NCBI RefSeq assembly: GCF_002311515.1
Contig: NZ_DCAO01000074.1
Location: 5,120-10,824, forward strand
Origin: Thalassospira sp. UBA1131
GTDB taxonomy: Bacteria; Pseudomonadota; Alphaproteobacteria; Rhodospirillales; Thalassospiraceae
DNA length: 5,705 bases
Direction of reading: 5' to 3'
Under the pieces are notes generated by a model that was not told where the DNA came from, ran no database searches, and worked only from the letters and a program-made list of their open reading frames with translations. The position numbers and the translations under genes were made by a program. This document shows positions 1 through 4,415 of the stretch, one piece after another. Position 1 is the first letter of the stretch. Each line of letters begins with the position of its first letter.

Positions 1-1217
1 CCACAGCCAGCGGCAATACGCTTTTTGCGCGATGCCTTGATCAGGGCCGGGTTTTCACGTTCTTTCGGCGTCATCGACAGGATGATCGCTTCCTGGTGGG
101 TCAGAAGTTTGGGATCAAGCTTGGTCTGCGACATCTGTTTTTTCAGCGCGCCCATGCCCGGCAGCATCCCCATGATGCCGGAAAGATCACCCATTTTCTG
201 AAGCTGTTTGAGCTGTGCCAGAAGGTCGTTCAGGTCAAACTGACCCTTGCGCAGCTTCTTGGCCATTTTCTCGGCGTCTTCGGCCTTGATGTTTTCGGCA
301 GCCTTTTCAACCAGGCTGACAACATCGCCCATGCCAAGAATACGGTTGGCGATACGATCAGGATGGAAGGCTTCCATCTCGTCGATTTTTTCGCCGATAC
401 CGATCATCTTGATCGGGCAGCCGGTGATCTGACGCATCGAAAGGGCGGCACCACCGCGCGCATCACCATCAACACGGGTCAGAACGATACCGGTGATGCC
501 GACCTTGTCGGCAAATTCCTTGGCAACGTTGACCGAGTCCTGACCGGTCATCGCATCGGTAACCAGAAGGGTCTCGACCGGGTTGACGGCATCACGGATC
601 TGGGCGACTTCGCTCATCAGTTCCATGTCGATATGCAGACGACCGGCGGTATCAAGAATGACCGCGTCATAGCCTTCCTTGCGGCCGGTATCCATCGCAC
701 GTTTGGCAATCGAAACCGGTTTCTCGCCCATGACGATCGGCAGAATGCCAAGACCGTTATCGTCGGCCAGCACTTTCAGCTGCTGCTGGGCGGCCGGACG
801 ATAGATATCAAGCGATGCCAGAAGGACTTTCTTGTTGCGCTTTTTGGTCAGGTTCAGCGCGATCTTGGCGGAACTGGTGGTTTTACCCGAACCCTGCAGA
901 CCGACCATCAGGATCGGAACCGGCGGGGTGGAAGCGAGATTGATTTCCTCGCCTTCACCCAGCATGTTTTTCAGTTCGTCATGGACGATCTTGACGACCA
1001 TCTGGCCCGGCGTGACCGAGCGCAGAACATCGGCACCAACTGCACGTTCGGTGGCGTTGGAGATAAAGGTTTTAACGACCGGAAGTGCGACGTCCGCCTC
1101 AAGCAGGGCGACGCGTACTTCGCGCATGGCCTCCTTGACGTCGGATTCTTTCAGCGCGCCACGTTTGCGCAGCTTATCGAGAACCCCGCCAAGGCGATCG
1201 CTTAGTCCTTCAAACAT
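1..1217 (-). CDS. ffh: Signal recognition particle GTPase Ffh (SRP54 family), 3' end cut by the window edge
   Basis: Ffh binds 4.5S SRP RNA and signal sequences emerging from the ribosome, and delivers the ribosome to FtsY and SecYEG at the inner membrane; GTP hydrolysis drives release. The minus-strand frame is open from the ATG at 1215-1217 to the window edge, giving 405 codons. An N-domain helical bundle covers about residues 1-90. The NG GTPase follows: P-loop GLQGSGKTT (106-114), DIYRPAA (137-143), G3 DTAGRLH (189-195), TRVD in the TKxD position (247-250) and GGAALS (255-260). The methionine-rich M domain starts near 300, with GIMGMLPGMG (347-356) and the RNA-binding SRKKRIAAG stretch (396-404). 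A Cys follows that glycine where Ser is common. Family members are usually 450-500 residues, so roughly 50-100 are missing beyond the edge. The ribosome binding site is weak: GGGA 7 nt before ATG. It has its own promoter and an unusual leader, listed separately. Confidence 0.97.
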   Translation of the reverse strand, partial: MFEGLSDRLGGVLDKLRKRGALKESDVKEAMREVRVALLEADVALPVVKTFISNATERAVGADVLRSVTPGQMVVKIVHDELKNMLGEGEEINLASTPPVPILMVGLQGSGKTTSSAKIALNLTKKRNKKVLLASLDIYRPAAQQQLKVLADDNGLGILPIVMGEKPVSIAKRAMDTGRKEGYDAVILDTAGRLHIDMELMSEVAQIRDAVNPVETLLVTDAMTGQDSVNVAKEFADKVGITGIVLTRVDGDARGGAALSMRQITGCPIKMIGIGEKIDEMEAFHPDRIANRILGMGDVVSLVEKAAENIKAEDAEKMAKKLRKGQFDLNDLLAQLKQLQKMGDLSGIMGMLPGMGALKKQMSQTKLDPKLLTHQEAIILSMTPKERENPALIKASRKKRIAAGC

Positions 1218-1259
1218 TCCAAATCCCGTCTGTGTTGCTGGTGCTTCCACCGTGTGCGC

Positions 1260-1300
1260 ACAAAAAACTAAAACCCAGTGCTCGAAACTCGAGGACTGGG
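1260..1300 (-). terminator. Strong intrinsic terminator just upstream of ffh (attenuator or sRNA end)
   Basis: Read on the minus strand, CCCAGT pairs with ACTGGG (6 bp). After one C/C mismatch CTCGA pairs with TCGAG (5 bp), around a GTT loop. The hairpin occupies 1274-1300 and is followed at once by TTTTAGTTTTTTGT (1273-1260). This is the full architecture of a Rho-independent terminator for leftward transcription. On the plus strand the hairpin is followed by G residues, so it is not a terminator in that direction. It ends 42 nt before the ffh start codon and lies downstream of the best ffh promoter, so simple termination of panC is not the only reading. Confidence 0.8.
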
Positions 1301-1327
1301 GGAGTCACCTCTTGGGCGACCTTTGGT
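1260..1327 (-). ncRNA. Candidate ffh leader RNA or small two-hairpin RNA, about 68 nt
   Basis: Inferred transcript from the predicted start (A at 1327, 7 nt past the -10) to the end of the U tract at 1260. It contains a first hairpin, GGTCGCC pairing with GGTGACT around loop CAAGA (1321-1303; 7 bp including two G-U pairs), and then the terminator hairpin (1300-1274). A competing short stem, GACT and AGTC around CCCCC, would use the 3' arm of the first hairpin and the 5' arm of the terminator, so two mutually exclusive folds are possible, although 4 bp is weak. It could be a cis attenuator for ffh or a stand-alone small RNA. It lacks the conserved GGAA-loop region of 4.5S SRP RNA. The structure is seen; transcription is inferred. 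Confidence 0.45.
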
Positions 1328-1333
1328 GGGGAG

Positions 1334-1362
1334 GGTTTATTGGATCAGGGGGTGGGAGTCAA
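1334..1362 (-). promoter_or_regulatory. Candidate sigma-70-type promoter for the ffh leader
   Basis: On the minus strand TTGACT (1362-1357) matches 5 of 6 of TTGACA. It is followed after exactly 17 nt by TAAACC (1339-1334), a weaker -10 with 3 of 6 matches, in a locally AT-richer patch (AATAAA). An A at 1327 sits 7 nt downstream as a plausible start. The promoter lies after the panC hairpin and before the ffh leader terminator, the expected place for a separate ffh transcription unit. Confidence 0.5.
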
Positions 1363-1376
1363 GCGCAATCGGGCGC

Positions 1377-1400
1377 AAAAGCGCGTTATTCTGCGCTTTT
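1377..1400 (-). terminator. Candidate weak terminator downstream of panC
   Basis: AAAAGCGC and GCGCTTTT form a perfect 8-bp stem around an 8-nt loop (AGAATAAC on the minus strand). The final arm ends in TTTT but then continues GCGCCC, so the U tract is only 4 long and is part of the stem. It could work weakly in both directions. Its place, 83 nt after the panC stop and just before the ffh -35, fits a boundary between the pan unit and ffh. Confidence 0.45.
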
Positions 1401-1459
1401 CATCCTGTTTGGCGCGCAATCGGCGATTCCGCCACTGTGCCCGGGTGTTTAACCGGCAG

Positions 1460-1480
1460 TCATGCCCGGCTCATGCCCGG
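1460..1480. repeat. Short tandem direct repeat after panC
   Basis: TCATGCCCGG occurs twice with an 11-nt period (1460-1469 and 1471-1480), 3 nt after the panC stop codon. It may be a replication-slippage duplication. No coding or structural role is evident. Confidence 0.5.
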
Positions 1481-1482
1481 AA

Positions 1483-2340
1483 CTACGCAGGCTCAATCGC
1501 GTGATTGTCAATCAGACGCGCCTTGCCAAGCCGGGCGGCAACAAAGATTCGGGCCGGTTTTGTCACCGTATCACTGATCAGTTCCAGCGTTTCGGCATCG
1601 CGGACTTCAAGGTAGTCAATCGGATCAAATCCGGCAGACAGGATATCCTCGCGCCCCTTGGCCAAAAGCGGGCCAAGTTCGGCACCATTGGCAGCCTTGG
1701 CAGTGATGTCGCCCAATACCTTGTTGAGTGTCGGGGCAATCGCACGTTCGTCGGGTGTCAGATAGCGGTTGCGCGATGACATCGCCAGACCATCATTTTC
1801 ACGCAGAATCTTCGCCCCGATGATCTCGACCGGAATGTTCAGATCTGCGCTGAAACGCCGGATGACCATCAGTTGCTGGTAGTCTTTTTGTCCGAAAATC
1901 GCACAATCGGGCAGGGCCTGAAGCAGCAATTTGGTCACAACCTGTGCCACGCCATCAAAGTGGCCAGGGCGGGCCGCCCCACACAGCACATTGGTCATCG
2001 CGCCATCAACAGAGACCTTGGTGGCAAAGCCGTCGGGATACATTTCCTCGACCGAGGGAGCAAAGCACAGCTCGACCCCGGCGTCATCGAGCAGTTTCTG
2101 ATCGGCGGGCAGGGTGCGGGGATAGGCACCGAAATCCTCGTTCGGGGCGAACTGGGTCGGATTGACGAAAATCGAAACGATCACCCGGTCTGCATGTTCA
2201 CGGGCAAGGTGTGTCAGGCTGATATGGCCATCATGAAGCGCGCCCATGGTCGGAACCAGGGCGACACGCAGGCCTTCGGCGCGCCAGTTGGCAACAGTCG
2301 CGCGCAGATCAGCGACAGTGTGAACAGTCGTAAGGGACAT
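1483..2340 (-). CDS. panC: Pantothenate synthetase (pantoate--beta-alanine ligase)
   Basis: PanC is a cytosolic enzyme that activates (R)-pantoate with ATP to pantoyl-adenylate and joins it to beta-alanine, giving pantothenate, AMP and PPi: the last step before coenzyme A synthesis. The 285-residue length is normal. Landmarks of this nucleotidyltransferase family are present: PTMGALHDGH (30-39) with the HIGH-like HDGH (36-39), FVNPTQF (58-64) for pantoate, GAARPGHFDGV (121-131), FGQKDYQQL (149-157) and the KMSKS-like segment AMSSRNRYL (186-194). The C-terminal beta-alanine-side domain continues through YLEVRD. The start at 2340 fits the conserved N-terminus, but no good Shine-Dalgarno is visible (only ACGACGAAA before it). 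It lies 45 nt downstream of panB on the same strand, so the two are probably cotranscribed. No key residue looks altered. Confidence 0.97.
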   Translation of the reverse strand: MSLTTVHTVADLRATVANWRAEGLRVALVPTMGALHDGHISLTHLAREHADRVIVSIFVNPTQFAPNEDFGAYPRTLPADQKLLDDAGVELCFAPSVEEMYPDGFATKVSVDGAMTNVLCGAARPGHFDGVAQVVTKLLLQALPDCAIFGQKDYQQLMVIRRFSADLNIPVEIIGAKILRENDGLAMSSRNRYLTPDERAIAPTLNKVLGDITAKAANGAELGPLLAKGREDILSAGFDPIDYLEVRDAETLELISDTVTKPARIFVAARLGKARLIDNHAIEPA

Positions 2341-2378
2341 CGTTTTCGTCGTATCGAAGATTGCAGAAAATCGCGGCG

Positions 2379-2393
2379 GTCTGGATCAGACCG
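2379..2393 (-). promoter_or_regulatory. Small hairpin over the panB stop codon
   Basis: GGTCTG and CAGACC form a perfect 6-bp stem with a 3-nt loop that contains part of the panB TGA stop (2386-2388). No T tract follows, so it is not a terminator. It could affect panB-panC coupling or mRNA processing, but it may be chance. Confidence 0.3.
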
Positions 2394-3231
2394 CGCGCAA
2401 CTTACCTTTTTTCGCTAACCCAAAGCAATGTTCATCCGTCGGGAACTGACGGGTGCGCACTTCGTCGGCGTATTGGCCGACGGCCTCGGATACCGCATCG
2501 CCAAGATTGGCGTAGCGTTTGACGAATTTCGGCGTGAAGTCGGAAAACAGGCCAAGGATGTCTTCGGTGACCAGAACCTGCCCATCACAGGCGACCGAGG
2601 CACCAATGCCGATGGTCGGGATGTCGATGGCCTCGGTGATCTGACGTGCGACCGGTTCAACCGTACCTTCGACGACAACCAAAAAGGCACCGGCCTTGGC
2701 AACCGCCTTGGCATCAGCAAGGGTTTTGCGTGCGGTTTCTTCGTCGCGGCCTTGGCTTTTGAAGCCACCCATGGTGTTGACCTGTTGGGGCATCAGGCCG
2801 ATATGGGCCATGACCGGCACGCCGCGCATGGTCAGAAATTCGATGGTTTCGGCAAGTTCGGCACCGCCTTCAAGCTTTACGGCGGCACAGCCGGTTTCAG
2901 CCAGAATATGGGATGCCGTGCGGAACGCCTGTTCCTTGGATTCCTGATAACTGCCAAAGGGCAGATCAACAACAACACAGGCATTTTTTGATCCGCGCAT
3001 CACGGCCTTGCCATGGTTGACCATCATATCGACGGTCACGGCAAGCGTGCTTTCCATGCCATAGACAACCATGCCCAGTGAATCACCGACCAGAAGCAGG
3101 TCGCAATGTTCATCAAGGCGTTGCGCCATCGGCGCGGTATAGGCCGTCAGGCAGACAATCGGATCTTTGCCCTTACGGGCACGGAGTTCTGGGACGGAGG
3201 TCCGGCCCATCTTTTTGCTGGTGGCACTCAT
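2386..3231 (-). CDS. panB: 3-methyl-2-oxobutanoate hydroxymethyltransferase (ketopantoate hydroxymethyltransferase)
   Basis: PanB transfers a hydroxymethyl group from 5,10-methylenetetrahydrofolate to alpha-ketoisovalerate, making ketopantoate, the first committed step of pantothenate synthesis; it is a cytosolic (beta/alpha)8 barrel that needs a divalent metal. With the start at 3231 the protein has 281 residues, close to other bacterial PanB proteins. Visible landmarks are LLLVGDSLGM (46-54 region, metal-ligand Asp50), VVVDLPFGSY with Asp89, VKLEGG with Glu121, HIGLMPQ (143-149), the catalytic-type Glu188 in VVVEGTVEP, and GIGAS..CDGQVLV (208-221). Metal and catalytic roles are assigned from the E. 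coli enzyme. I chose ATG 3231 rather than the in-frame TTG at 3252 because GGGGGAG lies 7 nt before the ATG and family members begin near here. panC follows after 45 nt. A ketopantoate reductase gene is not in the window. Confidence 0.97.
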   Translation of the reverse strand: MSATSKKMGRTSVPELRARKGKDPIVCLTAYTAPMAQRLDEHCDLLLVGDSLGMVVYGMESTLAVTVDMMVNHGKAVMRGSKNACVVVDLPFGSYQESKEQAFRTASHILAETGCAAVKLEGGAELAETIEFLTMRGVPVMAHIGLMPQQVNTMGGFKSQGRDEETARKTLADAKAVAKAGAFLVVVEGTVEPVARQITEAIDIPTIGIGASVACDGQVLVTEDILGLFSDFTPKFVKRYANLGDAVSEAVGQYADEVRTRQFPTDEHCFGLAKKGKLRAV

Positions 3232-3238
3232 GACGTTT

Positions 3239-3245
3239 CTCCCCC
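3239..3245 (-). promoter_or_regulatory. Ribosome binding site that fixes the panB start
   Basis: GGGGGAG lies 7 nt before the ATG at 3229-3231 and inside the longer reading frame that would begin at TTG 3252. This favours the shorter protein. Confidence 0.7.
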
Positions 3246-3284
3246 GGTACAACCGGATTTCGCTGCCCGATCTTTGTCGAGCGT

Positions 3285-3312
3285 GCGGTCATGTTTACAA
3301 TATCATGACCGC
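3285..3312. promoter_or_regulatory. Perfect 9-bp inverted repeat upstream of panB, candidate operator
   Basis: GCGGTCATG and CATGACCGC are perfect inverted arms separated by the AT-rich 10-nt spacer TTTACAATAT (plus strand). The arms are about one helical turn apart in spacing, typical of a dimeric helix-turn-helix site, and the element lies 54 nt before the panB start codon. Minus-strand TATTGT or TGTAAA inside it could serve as a -10 element, but I find no convincing -35, so I do not call the promoter itself. It has no T tract, which argues against a terminator. It is not an FNR box (no TTGAT-N4-ATCAA). Confidence 0.45.
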
Positions 3313-3350
3313 GATCGGGAAACCTTTTTTGCAATCGCGAAATAGGCAAT

Positions 3351-3427
3351 TCGGCCAATAATCGGGATTCCGGGCGTGGGTTGGCTGATCGTTCGAAGGA
3401 TCAGCGTCCTAAAATGCTATTGGCCGA
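3351..3427. repeat. Nested inverted repeat between fnr and panB
   Basis: Outer arms TCGGCCAATA (3351-3360) and TATTGGCCGA (3418-3427) are a perfect 10-bp inverted pair. Inside lies a second inverted pair, GCTGATC (3384-3390) and GATCAGC (3399-3405), around an 8-nt loop centred on TTCGAA. The whole is 77 nt and starts 17 nt after the fnr stop. There is no T tract on either strand after the stems, so it is not a standard terminator. It could be a structured 3' end for the fnr mRNA, a protein-binding site, or the remains of a small repeat element. Confidence 0.5.
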
Positions 3428-3444
3428 TTACAGGCACGCAGAAA

Positions 3445-4143
3445 TCACAGACCTTCGGCAAGATCTTCAAGCATGTCGAGACCGACCGCCTCGATATGGC
3501 GGTTATCCTTGAGCGTAATCATTGCTTCCTTGCGCAACTGGGTCAGGGTGCGTGACACGGTTTCAATGGTCAGACCCAGATAGTCGGCAATGTCGGAACG
3601 GCTCATGGGCACGTTGATAGTCTCGCTGCTTTCGCCGCGGTGTTCCTGACGGCGGGCCAGCATCAAAAGGAAGGATGCGACCTTTTCCTTGGCGGTCTTG
3701 CGGCCAAGCAGAAGCATCTGATCCTGTGCGGCGGCGAGTTCATCGACCGCCATGCCCAGCATGCGTTTTTCAAGATGCGGAAACTTGTCGAACAGTTTTT
3801 CCAGCTTCTGGCGCGGGAACCGACATGCGGTTACCGGTTCAATCGCCTCGGCGGTATAGCTGTAATTGGCATTCAGTGCGAGGCCAAGAAAGTCACCGGC
3901 AAACAGGAAACCGGTAATCTGGCGACGGCCATCGCCGAGCAATTTATACAGCTTTACAGAGCCGGATGTGACGTTGAAGACGTAGTCTGCGTCTTCTGCC
4001 TCGTGGAAAATCGTCGTGTGCGGGTCATAGTGTGCATGCGTAAGCAATTGACGCAGCTGATCATGTTCATCGCCATGCAATGCGGAGCAAAAAGTTAAGT
4101 CCTTGATAGAACAGGCTTCGCAGATTTGGGGGCGGACTGCCAT
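3445..4143 (-). CDS. fnr: FNR-type oxygen-sensing transcriptional regulator (Crp/Fnr family, FnrL/FnrN-like)
   Basis: A cytosolic dimeric regulator that in its family holds an oxygen-labile 4Fe-4S cluster and, without oxygen, binds TTGAT-N4-ATCAA sites. The 232-residue protein has an N-terminal Cys8-X2-Cys11-X7-Cys19 motif and a central Cys107 (in TACRFP). These four are the expected cluster ligands; the X7 spacing resembles alphaproteobacterial FnrN/FnrL rather than the X5 of E. coli. A cyclic-nucleotide-like beta-roll spans about 25-115, a long dimer helix about 120-160, and the winged helix-turn-helix 180-203 contains ETVSRTL, with Glu194, Ser197 and Arg198 matching the E..SR recognition set of FNR. 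GGAG lies 6 nt before the ATG. It sits directly behind ccoIS, so control of cbb3 oxidase genes is the likely job. FixK2-type proteins lack the cysteines, so this is more FNR-like. No FNR box is seen in its own upstream gap, so autoregulation is not supported. Confidence 0.93.
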   Translation of the reverse strand: MAVRPQICEACSIKDLTFCSALHGDEHDQLRQLLTHAHYDPHTTIFHEAEDADYVFNVTSGSVKLYKLLGDGRRQITGFLFAGDFLGLALNANYSYTAEAIEPVTACRFPRQKLEKLFDKFPHLEKRMLGMAVDELAAAQDQMLLLGRKTAKEKVASFLLMLARRQEHRGESSETINVPMSRSDIADYLGLTIETVSRTLTQLRKEAMITLKDNRHIEAVGLDMLEDLAEGL

Positions 4144-4186
4144 CGTAGACTCCGATGCTGGTGACCCGGTAGGCGGATTGTAAACA

Positions 4187-4216
4187 AATCTATCCGATGA
4201 GATAGCCCTGTTTCAA
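4187..4216 (-). promoter_or_regulatory. Candidate promoter for the fnr-type gene
   Basis: In the 79-nt gap after ccoS, the minus strand has TTGAAA (4216-4211, 5 of 6 to TTGACA), an 18-nt spacer and TAGATT (4192-4187, 4 of 6 to TATAAT). A start near 4181 would give a leader of about 38 nt. A small 5-bp stem (CTATC and GATAG) covers the spacer. No terminator separates ccoS from this gene, so readthrough from ccoS is also possible. Confidence 0.35.
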
Positions 4217-4222
4217 GCAATT

Positions 4223-4411
4223 CTAACTATCGCCTTGATGGAACTTCTTTGAGTTCCCCGGAGGCGTGACGTCATCGTCATCAAACAGAATGCGATTTGC
4301 CGCACCTTCCATATCGTCAAACTGCCCGGAACGCAACGACCACAAGAAGGCCCCCAGGCCCAGAAGCCCCAGAAACAATGCAATCGGGATCAGGAGAAGG
4401 AGGTTGCTCAT
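4223..4411 (-). CDS. ccoS: cbb3-type cytochrome oxidase assembly protein CcoS (FixS)
   Basis: A small inner-membrane protein needed in its family for insertion of heme and copper cofactors into cbb3 oxidase. It has 62 residues, normal for CcoS. One transmembrane helix covers about residues 4-25 (a leucine-rich stretch starting LLLLIPIALF), followed by the family signature FLWSLRSGQFDD (22-33), then EGAANRILFDDDD (35-47) and a short polar tail. The ATG at 4411 is 4 nt after the ccoI stop, with AGGGA upstream inside the end of ccoI, so translation is probably coupled. A longer in-frame reading upstream would overlap ccoI and lacks family resemblance. A 6-bp hairpin (GGAACT and AGTTCC, 4240-4257) lies in the last codons, with no T tract. 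Confidence 0.95.
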   Translation of the reverse strand: MSNLLLLIPIALFLGLLGLGAFLWSLRSGQFDDMEGAANRILFDDDDVTPPGNSKKFHQGDS

Positions 4412-4415
4412 GGCA

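Noticed and set aside
96..1205. Long plus-strand open frame (369 codons) opposite ffh
   Set aside because: It is the antisense shadow of the clear Ffh frame. Its translation is His/Asp/Gly-rich with no recognisable domain, and there is no ribosome binding site.
1210..1308. Minus-strand GTG-started leader ORF of 32 codons that runs through the terminator and overlaps the ffh start codon
   Set aside because: AGAGG directly abuts the GTG, which is too close to act as a ribosome binding site; the start is non-ATG and the peptide shows no bias suggesting attenuation. It would become interesting only if ribosome profiling showed translation.
1260..1327. 4.5S SRP RNA next to ffh
   Set aside because: The conserved apical loop sequence with its GGAA tetraloop and long imperfect stem is absent, and the element is too short.
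2415..2768. 117-codon minus-strand frame inside panB
   Set aside because: An alternate-frame shadow of panB with low-complexity Arg/Pro/Ser composition. The panB frame has all family motifs.
3351..3427. tRNA-like length and a TTCGAA loop in the nested repeat
   Set aside because: The stem order does not fit a cloverleaf: the TTCGAA loop has 8 nt, is centrally placed, and there are no D or anticodon arms on either strand.
4190..4205. Small stem (CTATC and GATAG) in the ccoS-fnr gap as a terminator
   Set aside because: Only 5 bp and not followed by a proper T tract. It overlaps the candidate fnr promoter.
4227..4251. TTGATGG... near the ccoS end as an FNR box
   Set aside because: Only the left half-site TTGAT is present; the ATCAA half at the correct spacing is missing, and it lies in the ccoS coding sequence.
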